From Mumia sp. Pv4-285 (GTDB lineage: Bacteria; Actinomycetota; Actinomycetes; Propionibacteriales; Nocardioidaceae), in NCBI RefSeq assembly GCF_041320275.1, contig NZ_CP162023.1, positions 1,612,001 to 1,676,000 of the forward strand: DNA of 64,000 nt. The letters run 5' to 3'. Shown piece by piece: positions 41,254 through 50,244 of this stretch. The notes under the pieces are model-generated. The model saw only the letters and a list, made by a program, of their open reading frames with translations. It was not told the origin of the DNA and did not search any database. Position 1 is the stretch's first letter; every line of letters begins with the position of its first letter. The position numbers were made by a program, and so were the translations under genes.

Positions 41254-42845
41254 CAGTGGATGTCCTCCAATGCCTTGGTGCGGCGGAAGAGCAGGCCTGC
41301 AATGACGCCGATGACGACGAAGATGATGATCGCCAAGGCGCTGGCGAGCCCGTAGTCGCGGCCGGTGCCGGTCCCGAAGGCGACCTTGTAGACCATCGTG
41401 ATCAGCAGGTCCGTCGCCCCGATGTCGCTCGTCGTGTCCTCGAAGCGCGGACCGCCGCGCGTCAGCATGTAGATCACGTTGAAGTTGTTGAAGTTGTAGG
41501 CGAACGTCGTGATCAGCAGCGGCGCCACCGACACCAGCAGCAGGGGGAGCTTCACCGCCCGGAACGCCCGCCACGGGCCGGCACCGTCCATGCGCGCCGC
41601 CTCGCTCATCTCGTCGGGGATGGACTGCAGCGCGCCCGTGCAGACGAGGAACATGTAGGGGAAGCCGAGCCAGAGGTTCACGAACAGGACGCTGAAGCGT
41701 GCGAGCCACGGGTCCGTCAGCCACGGGATCTCGGCGCCGCCGAGCAGCACCTGGTTCACGAAGCCGAACTCCGTGTTGAGCAGGCCGGACCAGACGAGGC
41801 CCGACAGGAACGCGGGGAACGCGTACGGGAGGATCAGCATCACCCGGTAGAACCTCTTGCCGCGCATGCTCGCGACGTTGAAGACCATCGCGAGGAACAG
41901 GCCGAGCCCGAACACCAGCGCGACGGAGAGCGTCGCGAACACGAACGTCCAGACGATCACCGAGACCAACGAGTCGCGCAGCTGGGGCGTCTCGACCGCA
42001 CGGCGGAAGTTCTCGAGGCCGACGTTGATCTTCCAGCCGGGGACCAGCTCCTCTCCGTCGTCCGACACGAACGACCCGTCGCCCCCGTCGCGGTAGACGG
42101 CGCCCGTCGTGGCGTCGGTGAACGTGTCCTCCGCCTCGTCGTAGCGGAGGTTCGAGCGGTACTCGTACGCGGTGCTGCCGTCGGCGGTGCGGAGGCTGCC
42201 GTCGGACGGGTTGTCGGACACCGGGACGGCGACCTCGAGGATCGCGTCCTGCTGGGCGAGCAGCTCGTCGAACGACAAGGGGGAGTAGCCGTCGACCGCG
42301 ACCGCCTTGCCGCTGCCGTCGACCTCGGCGTCGTCGACCTCCTCGAGCGGCTCGTCAGAGGATCCGAGGGCGACGGTGCCGTCGGGAGCGGTGACGAGGA
42401 ACCACAGGTCGTCACGCTTCTCGAGGACCGACAGCTGGTACTGGGGGGAGTCGGGGACGCGCTCCTGGCCCTTGGTGGCGATGGACTCGATCGCGTCGGA
42501 CTTCGTGCTGTTGTGGCCGTCTCCGGCGTTCGTGAACGCGATGTAGCCGGTGTAGCCCATCACGAACACCTGGAACACCAGCAGCAGCGTGATCCCGGGC
42601 GCGAGGTACTTGGCGGGGAGCCCGTCGCGTCGCAGGTACACGACGTTCACCCCGACGGTCAGCACGACCGCCACCACGAGCACCACCCACTTCTCCTGCG
42701 CGGCGAGCACGAAGACCGCGTACAGCGCGACCGCGTCGACGAGACCCAGCAGGACGATCTTGACCAGGATGCCGACCAGGCCGTCGGTCTCACCGGGACG
42801 GCTCAGGCGAGCCCGCAGGCCGCGGGCTTCGTCGGGGGGCGTCAT
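41253..42845 (-). CDS. maltose/oligosaccharide ABC transporter permease MalF-like
   Basis: 530 residues from ATG at 42845 with GGAGG upstream. Eight transmembrane helices: two extra N-terminal ones, then a large extracytoplasmic insert (about residues 105-290) between TM3 and TM4, like the P2 loop of E. coli MalF. The insert is acidic and rich in Asp, Gly and Ser. The EAA loop is 'EAARMDGAGPWRAFRAVKLP'. The P2-like loop is expected to touch MalE. Preceded by a strong hairpin after malE. Confidence 0.92.
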   Translation of the reverse strand: MTPPDEARGLRARLSRPGETDGLVGILVKIVLLGLVDAVALYAVFVLAAQEKWVVLVVAVVLTVGVNVVYLRRDGLPAKYLAPGITLLLVFQVFVMGYTGYIAFTNAGDGHNSTKSDAIESIATKGQERVPDSPQYQLSVLEKRDDLWFLVTAPDGTVALGSSDEPLEEVDDAEVDGSGKAVAVDGYSPLSFDELLAQQDAILEVAVPVSDNPSDGSLRTADGSTAYEYRSNLRYDEAEDTFTDATTGAVYRDGGDGSFVSDDGEELVPGWKINVGLENFRRAVETPQLRDSLVSVIVWTFVFATLSVALVFGLGLFLAMVFNVASMRGKRFYRVMLILPYAFPAFLSGLVWSGLLNTEFGFVNQVLLGGAEIPWLTDPWLARFSVLFVNLWLGFPYMFLVCTGALQSIPDEMSEAARMDGAGPWRAFRAVKLPLLLVSVAPLLITTFAYNFNNFNVIYMLTRGGPRFEDTTSDIGATDLLITMVYKVAFGTGTGRDYGLASALAIIIFVVIGVIAGLLFRRTKALEDIH

Positions 42846-42892
42846 GGGCGGGGTCCTCCAGGGTCTGGGGAGAAGCGGGGGGAACGTGAGTG

Positions 42893-42923
42893 CGGCCGGG
42901 GAGCGGGTCACGCTCCCCGGCCG
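42893..42923. terminator. intercistronic hairpin between malE and malF
   Basis: A perfect 13-bp stem (42893-42905 and 42911-42923) with a GGTCA loop, 12 bp after the malE stop. Probably a partial terminator or 3'-end stabiliser that raises MalE over MalFG. Confidence 0.72.
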
Positions 42924-42934
42924 TCAGGAGAGGG

Positions 42935-44191
42935 TCAGCCGGCGACCTTCGTCTGCACGCTCTGGACCATCTTGGGCCAGGCCGCGGCGGGGTCGGCCTT
43001 GCCCTTGATGATGTCGAGCTCGGTGGCGCCCCAGTCGGCCCACACCGCGTCCATCTGCGGGATGGCCGGCATCGGCGCACCGGTCTTGCCGATCTCGCCG
43101 AACGCGGCGACGACCGGGTCCGACGCGGCCTTCTCGAACGACGCCTTCAGGGCCGGCGGGCGGCCACCGGTCTCGAACAGCGCGTCCTGCGCGTCCTCGG
43201 TGCTGAGGTAGTTCAGGACGAACTCGCTCGCGGCGAGGGAGTTCTTGGCCTTGGAGCTGATGAAGAAGCCGTTGACGCCGATGAACGGGGTCGCAGCCTC
43301 GTCGCCACCGGTCGGGATGGGGTCGATCGCGATGTCGAGCCCGGCCTTCTGCATGTCCGGGACGTTCCAGGGCCCGGTCAGGAAGTACGGGGACTGGCCC
43401 TTGTTGAACGCGTCCTTGGCGATGTCGCCGGTGATGCTCGCGTTCAGGGCGCCCGCCTTCGCCCAGGTGGCGAGGTCCTTCGCGAACTCGACACCACCGG
43501 GGTTGCCGAGGCCGAGCTGGTTCGGGTCGTAGTCGCCGGCGTCGTTGCGCTCGAAGACCGGCGCTCCGTACGAGGTCTGGATGCCGTACAGGTGGTAGGG
43601 GTCGCCCTGCTTGGGGTCGAGCCCGACGAGGAACGGGTACTTCGCCTTGCCGGCCTTCACGACGCCGTTGCCGGCGGCGACCACGTCGTCCATCGTCTGG
43701 GCGGGCGTGTCGAGGAGCGCGGTGTTGCGGACCAGCGCGACGTTCTCGATCGCGTAGGGGAGGCCGTACGTCTTGCCCTCGTACGTCATCGCCTGGATCG
43801 CGGCGTCCTCGAACTCGCCGGCCTTGTCGCCGAGCTCGAGGGGGGCCACGACGCCGTTCTGGACGAACTTGCCGAGCCAGTCGTGCGGGCCGACGATCAT
43901 GTCCGGGCCCTTGCCCGTCGGGACCTGCGTGATGAAGTCGTCGCGCGCGGACTGGAAGTCCTTGATGACGAGCTTGACCTCGACGCCCTTGTCCTCCTTG
44001 AAGGACGCCGCAGCGTCCTTGAGAGCCGGTGCGCGCTCGGCGTCCACCCACATCGTGATGGTGGTCGAGCCGGACGACGCGCTGTCGGCGTCCTTGTCGT
44101 CGTCGGACGACTGGCCGCAGGCGCCGAGCAGAAGTGATGAGGCGACGGCCAGGGCACCAGTGGCCAGGACGCCTCTGCGGTTCACCAGCAT
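42935..44191 (-). CDS. maltose/oligosaccharide-binding lipoprotein MalE-like
   Basis: 418 residues. The signal peptide ends in lipobox 'LGAC', then a Ser/Asp-rich linker. Solute-binding family 1 features: 'ITMWVDAERAPALKDAAASF', 'GPDMIVGPHDWLGKFVQNG', 'PFLVGLDPKQGDPYHLYGIQ', 'PYFLTGPWNVPDM'. First gene of a leftward malEFG operon, divergent from a GH13 glucosidase. A LacI-type operator overlaps its start region at 44214-44227. Confidence 0.93.
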   Translation of the reverse strand: MLVNRRGVLATGALAVASSLLLGACGQSSDDDKDADSASSGSTTITMWVDAERAPALKDAAASFKEDKGVEVKLVIKDFQSARDDFITQVPTGKGPDMIVGPHDWLGKFVQNGVVAPLELGDKAGEFEDAAIQAMTYEGKTYGLPYAIENVALVRNTALLDTPAQTMDDVVAAGNGVVKAGKAKYPFLVGLDPKQGDPYHLYGIQTSYGAPVFERNDAGDYDPNQLGLGNPGGVEFAKDLATWAKAGALNASITGDIAKDAFNKGQSPYFLTGPWNVPDMQKAGLDIAIDPIPTGGDEAATPFIGVNGFFISSKAKNSLAASEFVLNYLSTEDAQDALFETGGRPPALKASFEKAASDPVVAAFGEIGKTGAPMPAIPQMDAVWADWGATELDIIKGKADPAAAWPKMVQSVQTKVAG

Positions 44192-44213
44192 GGGGAGCGC
44201 TCCTTCGAGGTTG

Positions 44214-44227
44214 TGGAATCGGTTCCA
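44214..44227. promoter_or_regulatory. LacI-family operator, malE side
   Basis: TGGAATCGGTTCCA: outer arms TGGAA/TTCCA with a central CG, the typical shape of LacI/GalR sites. It lies just after a TAGAAA -10-like box on the minus strand, so it covers the expected malE transcription start. Confidence 0.75.
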
Positions 44228-44378
44228 TTTCTAGGTGACGCGCGGCGCTCATGGCAAGGGGCATCGGGAAACCTGCTCGCAACAGTTCGATAACGAGGCA
44301 GCAAGAACTGCGGGAATTCCAGCGATCTGCACGGGCCGCCAAGGGCGAGGGTTGCGATCAGCGAGGCGATGACTATGG

Positions 44379-44392
44379 TGTAATCGCTTCCA
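44379..44392. promoter_or_regulatory. LacI-family operator, glucosidase side
   Basis: TGTAATCGCTTCCA matches the malE-side operator at 12 of 14 positions. It begins at the last base of a TATGGT -10 box (44374-44379) of the glucosidase promoter, so binding would block transcription. Confidence 0.72.
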
Positions 44393-44418
44393 ACATTTCG
44401 CCTTCAAGGAGCACGCCC

Positions 44419-46128
44419 ATGATCGACGTGGCCCCGCGTACCGACGGATCCGCCCCACACCCGAGCCCCGTGCAGGAGCATGGCTGGTGGCGCGACGCCG
44501 TGGTCTACCAGGTCTATCCGCGCTCGTTCGCCGACGGTGACGGTGACGGCACCGGTGACCTCCCCGGCATCGCCGCGCGCATGGAGTCCTTGGCCGAGCT
44601 GGGCGTCGACGCCGTGTGGCTGTCACCCTTCTACCCGTCGCCCCAGCGCGACGGAGGGTACGACGTCAGCGACTACTGCGACGTCGACCCGATGTTCGGG
44701 ACGCTCGCCGACTTCGACCGGGTGGTCGAAGCGGCCCACACGCACGGCGTACGCGTCATCGTCGACCTCGTCCCCAACCACTGCTCGAGCGACCACGCGA
44801 TGTTCCGAGCAGCCGTGGCCGCCGCCCCGGGCAGTCGCGAGCGCGGCCACTTCCACTTCCGAGACGGCCGCGGCGACGCGGGGGAGCACCCGCCGAACGA
44901 CTGGCAGTCGCACTTCGGCGGACCCGCGTGGACACGGGTGACCGAGACCGACGGGAGCCCCGGCCAGTGGTACCTGCACCTGTTCGACCCGTCGCAGCCG
45001 GACTTCAACTGGGAGGACGACGACGTCCGCGCGTACTTCGACCGCGTTCTCGACTTCTGGCTCGCGCGCGGTGTAGACGGGTTCCGGGTCGACGTCGCCC
45101 ATGCGCTGGTGAAGGCGCCGGGGCTGCCCGACTGGGGAGGACGACCCGACGGCGCGAGCAGCCCGGGCTTCCCCGGCGAGGACGCCCCGATGTTCGACCA
45201 GCCCGGCGTGCACGTCGTCTTCGAGCGGTGGCGCGAACGGCTCGAGAGCTGGGGTCCTGACCGCATCCTGTGCGCCGAGGCCAACGTCGCGCCTCTCGAG
45301 CGTGCGGCCAAGTGGGTACGCCCGCACGAGATGCACCAGGCCTTCAACTTCGCGTACCTGCACGCACCGTGGGACGCGCACCGGCTCCGGGGCGTGATCG
45401 ACGAGTCCCTCGCGGCGTTCGGCGGCGTCGGGGCGCCCAGCACGTGGGTGCTCTCCAACCACGACGTCACCCGTCACGCCACGCGGTTCGGGCTCGTCGA
45501 CGGCGCCCACGTGGACCTCGGTCACGGCATCCGCGCCGGGACTCCGTTGGACCCCGAGCTCGGCGAGCGGCGGGCACGTGCGGCGGCTGCCCTGATGACG
45601 GCGCTCCCGGGCGCCGTCTACGTCTACCAGGGGGAGGAGCTCGGACTCCCCGAGGTGCTGGACATCCCCGACGACGCCCGGCGCGACCCCTACTTCCTGC
45701 GCAGCGGCGGCACGGTCGTCGGCCGGGACGGCTGCCGGGTCCCCATCCCCTGGGAGTCCGACGCCCCCGCGTACGGGTTCAACGCGACCGGCAGGTCGTG
45801 GCTGCCGCAGCCCGAGAAGTGGAGCCGGTACGCCCGCGACGTGCAGCGCGCCGACGAGACGTCGACGCTCGCCCTCTACACGCACGCGCTCGCGACGCGA
45901 AAGAGCCTCGCGCTCGGCTCGGGTTCGCTAGTTTGGGTCCGCACCGACGACCCTGCGGTGCTCGCGTTCGTCAACGGAGAGGTGCTCGTGGTCGCCAACC
46001 TGTCCGACCACCCGGTGGCCATCGGCACCGACGAGGTGCTGCTGGAGAGCGTCCCGTCCGCGGTGCACGACGGCCGGCTCGCGCCCGACGCCGTCGCGTG
46101 GTTCCGTGCGTCGTCGGACGCGGTCTAG
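44419..46128 (+). CDS. GH13 alpha-glucosidase (oligo-1,6-glucosidase/maltase type)
   Basis: 569 residues from ATG at 44419 with AAGGAG. GH13 regions: 'DAVVYQVYPRSFADGDGDGT', 'DLVPNH', nucleophile D225 in 'GFRVDVAHA', acid/base E287 in 'ILCAEAN', and D349 in 'LSNHDVTRH'. No signal peptide, so it cleaves sugars after import. Upstream malEFG and a downstream LacI regulator make an alpha-glucoside use cluster. The C-terminal all-beta domain is short. Sucrose or trehalulose specificity cannot be excluded. Confidence 0.93.
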   Translation: MIDVAPRTDGSAPHPSPVQEHGWWRDAVVYQVYPRSFADGDGDGTGDLPGIAARMESLAELGVDAVWLSPFYPSPQRDGGYDVSDYCDVDPMFGTLADFDRVVEAAHTHGVRVIVDLVPNHCSSDHAMFRAAVAAAPGSRERGHFHFRDGRGDAGEHPPNDWQSHFGGPAWTRVTETDGSPGQWYLHLFDPSQPDFNWEDDDVRAYFDRVLDFWLARGVDGFRVDVAHALVKAPGLPDWGGRPDGASSPGFPGEDAPMFDQPGVHVVFERWRERLESWGPDRILCAEANVAPLERAAKWVRPHEMHQAFNFAYLHAPWDAHRLRGVIDESLAAFGGVGAPSTWVLSNHDVTRHATRFGLVDGAHVDLGHGIRAGTPLDPELGERRARAAAALMTALPGAVYVYQGEELGLPEVLDIPDDARRDPYFLRSGGTVVGRDGCRVPIPWESDAPAYGFNATGRSWLPQPEKWSRYARDVQRADETSTLALYTHALATRKSLALGSGSLVWVRTDDPAVLAFVNGEVLVVANLSDHPVAIGTDEVLLESVPSAVHDGRLAPDAVAWFRASSDAV

Positions 46129-46140
46129 GAGTCCTCGCCC

Positions 46141-47175
46141 GTGGCCAGCGTGACCATCAAGGACGTCGCCGAGCGTGCAGGTCTCTCGGTGGCGACGGTG
46201 TCACGGGCGCTCAGCGGGCGCGGTCACGTCTCCGAGGCCGCTCGCGCACAGAGCGAGCAGGCAGCGCGCGAGCTGGGCTACGTCGCGTCGTACAACGCGG
46301 CGAGCCTCGCGTCGGGCCGCAGCAAGAACGTCGGCATGGTGGTCCCGTGGGTCAACCGGTGGTTCTTCAGCACCGTGATCGAGACCGCGTCCACGGTGCT
46401 CGCGGCCGAGGGCTACGACCTCACGCTCTACTACCTCGGTGGCGGCAAGCGCGAGCGCGACCTCGTGCTGTGCGACTTCCTGCTCCGCAAGCGCATCGAC
46501 GGCATGCTCGCCGTGGCCCTGGAGCTCGACGACGCCGAGCGTGCCGACCTGCTCCGCGTCGGCACCCCTATCGTCTGCATCGGCGGCGTGATCCCCGGCG
46601 TCTCGACGGTGAGCATCGACGACTTCGCGGCGGCGCGACTGGCGACCGAGCACCTCGTGGCGCTCGGCCACCGCAGGATCGCCCACATCGGGTGGGAGGG
46701 TGCCGGAGACTTCGCACTGGCGACCACGCGTCAGGGCGGCTACGCCGACGCCGTACGCGCCGCCGGTGTCGAGATCGTCCCCGACCTGATCGCGCTCGGC
46801 GACTTCACCACCCAGGACGGGTACGCCGCGGCCAAGCGGCTGCTCGCCGATCCGAGGCTGCGTCCGACGGCGATCTCCGCGGCGTCCGACGAGCTGGCGA
46901 TCGGCGCGATCACCGCGGCGCGCGACCTCGGCCTCGACGTACCCCGTGACGTCTCGGTCGTCGGCATCGACGGTCACGACCTCGGCGACGTGTTCGGGCT
47001 GACCACGGTCGACCAGCACGTGCGCGAGCAGGCGACGCAGGCGGCGACGCTGCTCCTGCGTCAGCTCGGCCAGGAGCCCGACACGCGAGAGCCCGTCCAT
47101 GCCGAGGTCGCGGTGGAGCTCGTCGTGCGCTCGAGCACGATGGCTCCGCGCCCACCGCGGTCCGTGACGGGGTAG
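46141..47175 (+). CDS. LacI-family regulator of the alpha-glucoside cluster
   Basis: 344 residues. HTH 'TIKDVAERAGLSVATVSRAL' with hinge helix 'AASLASGRSKNVGMV'; periplasmic-binding-like effector domain with 'VSVVGIDGHDLGDVFGLTTV' near the end. GTG at 46141 follows AGGAG that overlaps the glucosidase stop, 12 bp away. It most likely binds the two TGGAATCGGTTCCA-like sites in the malE/glucosidase interval and is released by maltose or a related sugar. Confidence 0.92.
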   Translation: MASVTIKDVAERAGLSVATVSRALSGRGHVSEAARAQSEQAARELGYVASYNAASLASGRSKNVGMVVPWVNRWFFSTVIETASTVLAAEGYDLTLYYLGGGKRERDLVLCDFLLRKRIDGMLAVALELDDAERADLLRVGTPIVCIGGVIPGVSTVSIDDFAAARLATEHLVALGHRRIAHIGWEGAGDFALATTRQGGYADAVRAAGVEIVPDLIALGDFTTQDGYAAAKRLLADPRLRPTAISAASDELAIGAITAARDLGLDVPRDVSVVGIDGHDLGDVFGLTTVDQHVREQATQAATLLLRQLGQEPDTREPVHAEVAVELVVRSSTMAPRPPRSVTG

Positions 47176-47178
47176 CCT
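47173..47178 (+). promoter_or_regulatory. -10 element of the ktrB gene, leaderless
   Basis: TAGCCT lies 6 nt before GTG at 47185 and overlaps the lacI stop, implying ktrAB has its own promoter. Confidence 0.45.
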
Positions 47179-47184
47179 GCCCGC

Positions 47185-48555
47185 GTGGCACTGTCCTCTC
47201 GGCGGTCGCGCTGGGGCGCTCTGCTCTCTGCGTTGGCGCACCCCGTCCGCATCCTTCCCGCGACGTTCGTCGTGGGCAGCGTCGTCGGCACCTTCCTCCT
47301 GATGATTCCCGGGATGCGTGCCGAGGGACAGGAGGGTGACGCGCTGCTCCCGGCCGCGTTCACGTCGGTGTCGGCCGTGACCGTGACGGGCCTCTCCGTC
47401 GTCGACATCTCGACCTACTGGACGCCGCTCGGACAGGTCGTGATCCTCGTCCTGGTCCAGATCGGCGGGTTCGGGTTCGTCACGCTCGCGACGATCCTCG
47501 GCGTCGTCGTAGGCGGACGCATCGGGCTGCGGTCGCGCCTCGCGACACAGATGGACCTCCACCTCGTGAACCTCGGCGAGGTCGTCCCGCTCCTGCGCCG
47601 GATCCTCATCACCATGCTCGGGTTCGAGGCCGTGCTCGCCGTCATCCTCACCTTCGGGTTCGAGTCACGGCACGGAGAAGGCTGGGGCGAGGCCCTCTGG
47701 CACGGCATCTTCTACGCGGTGATGGCCTTCAACAACGCGGGCTTCGCGCTGGCCCCCGACAGCCTGGTCCAGTACGCCGGCGATGCGGGCCTCATCATCC
47801 CGATCTCGATCGCCGTCTTCATCGGCGCCATGGGGTTCCCCGTCCTGGCCGAGCTGTCGCGCGGCTGGCGGCGTCCCGAGCGGTGGTCGATCCACACCAA
47901 GCTCACGGTGTGGGGCTCGTTCCTGCTCCTCGCCGTCGGCACCGTGCTGTTCGCTGTCGTCGAGTGGTCGAACCCGGGGACACTGGGCCCTCAGTCGGTC
48001 GGTGAGAAGCTCGTGACCTCGTTCGAGGGCGGTGTCATGCCGCGCTCGGGCGGCTTCAACTCGGTGGACTACGCCGAGGCCTATCCCGAGACCAACCTCA
48101 TCGCGACGATCATGATGTTCATCGGCGGCGGCTCCGCGAGCACCGCCGGCGGCATCAAGGTCACGACGTTCCTGCTGCTCGGCTTCGTCATCCTCGCCGA
48201 GGTGCGTGGTGACCCCGACGTCACGATCGGTTCGCGCCGCATCGGGGCGAGCACCCTGCGCCAGGCGCTGACCGTCGCGCTGCTCGCGGTGATGCTGGTG
48301 GTCGCGTCCACCCTGGCGGTCCTCACCGTCGCAGACGTGAGCGTCGAGGAGGCGCTCTTCGAGTGCACGTCCGCCTTCGCCACTGCCGGGCTGTCCATGG
48401 GCATCACCGGCGACCTGCCCGCCACGGCGCAGGTCGTGCTGATGATCTTGATGTTGATCGGGCGTGTCGGTACGGTCGCGACGGCGTCCGCGCTCGCCCT
48501 GCGCTCCCAACCTCGCCGTTTCCACCTGCCTGAAGAGCGACCGATCATCGGCTAG
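47185..48555 (+). CDS. ktrB: potassium uptake channel subunit KtrB (TrkH/KtrB family)
   Basis: 456 residues, the KtrB length. Four M1-P-M2 repeats are visible with selectivity-filter glycines in 'SVSAVTVTGLSVVD', 'AFNNAGFAL', 'VMPRSGGFNSVDY' and 'TSAFATAGLSMGI'. The gate loop region is 'IGGGSASTAGGIKVTTFLLL'. Forms a dimeric K+ channel-like transporter with the KtrA ring from the next gene. No cytoplasmic extension. Confidence 0.93.
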   Translation: MALSSRRSRWGALLSALAHPVRILPATFVVGSVVGTFLLMIPGMRAEGQEGDALLPAAFTSVSAVTVTGLSVVDISTYWTPLGQVVILVLVQIGGFGFVTLATILGVVVGGRIGLRSRLATQMDLHLVNLGEVVPLLRRILITMLGFEAVLAVILTFGFESRHGEGWGEALWHGIFYAVMAFNNAGFALAPDSLVQYAGDAGLIIPISIAVFIGAMGFPVLAELSRGWRRPERWSIHTKLTVWGSFLLLAVGTVLFAVVEWSNPGTLGPQSVGEKLVTSFEGGVMPRSGGFNSVDYAEAYPETNLIATIMMFIGGGSASTAGGIKVTTFLLLGFVILAEVRGDPDVTIGSRRIGASTLRQALTVALLAVMLVVASTLAVLTVADVSVEEALFECTSAFATAGLSMGITGDLPATAQVVLMILMLIGRVGTVATASALALRSQPRRFHLPEERPIIG

Positions 48556-48565
48556 GAGCTGACCA

Positions 48566-49237
48566 GTGCCCAAGAACACCCCACCGCCGGACGCCCCGGT
48601 CCTCGTGATCGGCCTGGGCCGGTTCGGGACCGCGGTCGCCTCGTCGCTGACCCGCATGGGCCACGAGGTCCTGGCCATCGACGAGAGCATGGAGCTCGTG
48701 CAGAAGTGGGCGACCGAGTTCACCCACACCGTGCAGGCGGACTCCACCGACGAGGAGGCGCTGCGCCAGATCGGCGCCGACCAGTTCGACCGGGCCGTCG
48801 TCGGCATCGGCACCGACATCGAGGCCAGCGTGCTCACCGTCCTCACGCTCACCCAGCTCGGCGTGCGCGAGGTGTGGGCCAAGGCCATCAACCGCAAGCA
48901 CGGCCAGATCCTCGAGCGGGTGGGGGCGAGCCACGTCGTCTATCCCGAGTCGGCGATGGGGGAGCGGGTCGCCCACATGGTGTCCGGCTCGATGATCGAC
49001 TTCATCGAGTTCGACGACGGCTTCGCGATCGCGCGTACGGCTGCTCCCACCGGCGCGATCGGGCGGACGCTCGCCGAGTCCGCGCTGCGCAGCCAGTACG
49101 GCATCACGGTCGTCGGCGTGAAGCGGCCCGGGGCCGACTTCACGTACGCGCGACCGGAGACCTTCCTCGGAGAGTTCGACGAGCTGATCGTGTCGGGCCC
49201 GACGAGCAAGGTCGAGAAGTTCGCCGGTCTTGCCTGA
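48566..49237 (+). CDS. ktrA: potassium uptake regulator KtrA (RCK/TrkA-N)
   Basis: 223 residues. TrkA-N Rossmann domain: 'VLVIGLGRFGTAVASSLTRM' with acidic end 'VLAIDESME', then TrkA-C domain after residue 140. Binds ATP/ADP or NAD(H) and forms an octameric ring that gates KtrB. Starts 10 bp after ktrB, in one operon. Confidence 0.93.
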   Translation: MPKNTPPPDAPVLVIGLGRFGTAVASSLTRMGHEVLAIDESMELVQKWATEFTHTVQADSTDEEALRQIGADQFDRAVVGIGTDIEASVLTVLTLTQLGVREVWAKAINRKHGQILERVGASHVVYPESAMGERVAHMVSGSMIDFIEFDDGFAIARTAAPTGAIGRTLAESALRSQYGITVVGVKRPGADFTYARPETFLGEFDELIVSGPTSKVEKFAGLA

Positions 49238-49250
49238 GCCGTGAGCGGGG

Positions 49251-50231
49251 TCAGCCCGCCGCGCCCTGGGCGCCGACCTGCGTCCAGGCGGCCCACGCGC
49301 TCCGGACCATGTCGTCGAGGGTGTGCCGCATCTGCCAGCCGAGGTCGCGTCCGGCGAGCTCGCCGGACGCGACGATCCGGGCCGGGTCGCCCGGGCGGCG
49401 AGGGCCGACCACCGGGTCGAAGTCGATGCCCGTGACGTCGGCGATCGTGTCCATGATCTGCCGGACCGAGACGCCGTCACCGCTGCCCAGGTTGTAGACG
49501 GGCTCAAGCGGCGAGCCCTCGGCCAAGGCATGGGCGGCGACGACGTGGCTGTGAGCCAGGTCGGCGACGTGCACGTAGTCGCGGACGCACGTGCCGTCCG
49601 GCGTGGGGTAGTCGCCGCCGTTGATCTGCGGCACGCCGCCGGTGGTCAGCGTCTGGAAGACCTTGGGAAAGAGGTTGTGCGGGCTCGAGTCGTACAGGTC
49701 GGCGTAGCCCGAGCCCACCACGTTGAAGTAGCGCAGCGACGTCTGCCGCAGCCCGGTCGCGCGCGCCTGCGCCCGCAGGAGCCACTCGTCGACCAGCTTG
49801 CTCTCGCCGTACGGCGACTCCGGGGAGGTCGGCGTCGTCTCCGTGACCAGGTCGGTGTCGGGAGTGCCGTAGACGGCGGCCGAGGACGAGAAGACGACCG
49901 ACTCGACGCCGACCTCGGCCATCGCGTCGAGCAGGTGGAGCGTGCCGGTGACGTTCTGCTCGTAGGTGTGCAGAGGGCGCTGCACGGACACCCCGGCGTA
50001 CTTGTAGCCGGCGACGTGAACCACCCCGACCACGCCGTGCTCGCTCAGCGTGCGGCGTACGAGCCCGGTGTCGGTGACGTTGCCCTCGACGAACGGCACG
50101 TCCCCGTCGACGAACTGCCGGTGCCCGGACTCCAACGAGTCGAGGACGACGACGGGCGTCCCGGCCTCGGTCAGAGCGCGCACGACGTGGGATCCGATGT
50201 AGCCGGCGCCGCCGGTCACGAGCCAGGTCAT
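49251..50231 (-). CDS. galE: UDP-glucose 4-epimerase
   Basis: 326 residues of the extended SDR type. NAD loop 'VTGGAGYIGSHVVRAL'; 'VVHVAGYKYAGVSVQRPLHT'; catalytic Ser in 'VFSSSAAVYG' and Y-x3-K in 'SPYGESKLVDEW'; 'RDYVHVADLAHSHVVA' near the end. Interconverts UDP-glucose and UDP-galactose for wall sugars or galactose use. ATG at 50231 is supported by a TAGGGT box 7 nt upstream. Confidence 0.92.
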   Translation of the reverse strand: MTWLVTGGAGYIGSHVVRALTEAGTPVVVLDSLESGHRQFVDGDVPFVEGNVTDTGLVRRTLSEHGVVGVVHVAGYKYAGVSVQRPLHTYEQNVTGTLHLLDAMAEVGVESVVFSSSAAVYGTPDTDLVTETTPTSPESPYGESKLVDEWLLRAQARATGLRQTSLRYFNVVGSGYADLYDSSPHNLFPKVFQTLTTGGVPQINGGDYPTPDGTCVRDYVHVADLAHSHVVAAHALAEGSPLEPVYNLGSGDGVSVRQIMDTIADVTGIDFDPVVGPRRPGDPARIVASGELAGRDLGWQMRHTLDDMVRSAWAAWTQVGAQGAAG

Positions 50232-50238
50232 GCGCTCG

Positions 50239-50244
50239 ACCCTA
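50239..50244 (-). promoter_or_regulatory. -10 element of galE, leaderless
   Basis: TAGGGT on the minus strand, 7 nt before the galE ATG. It overlaps the stop-codon region of the upstream sugar dehydrogenase gene. Confidence 0.5.
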
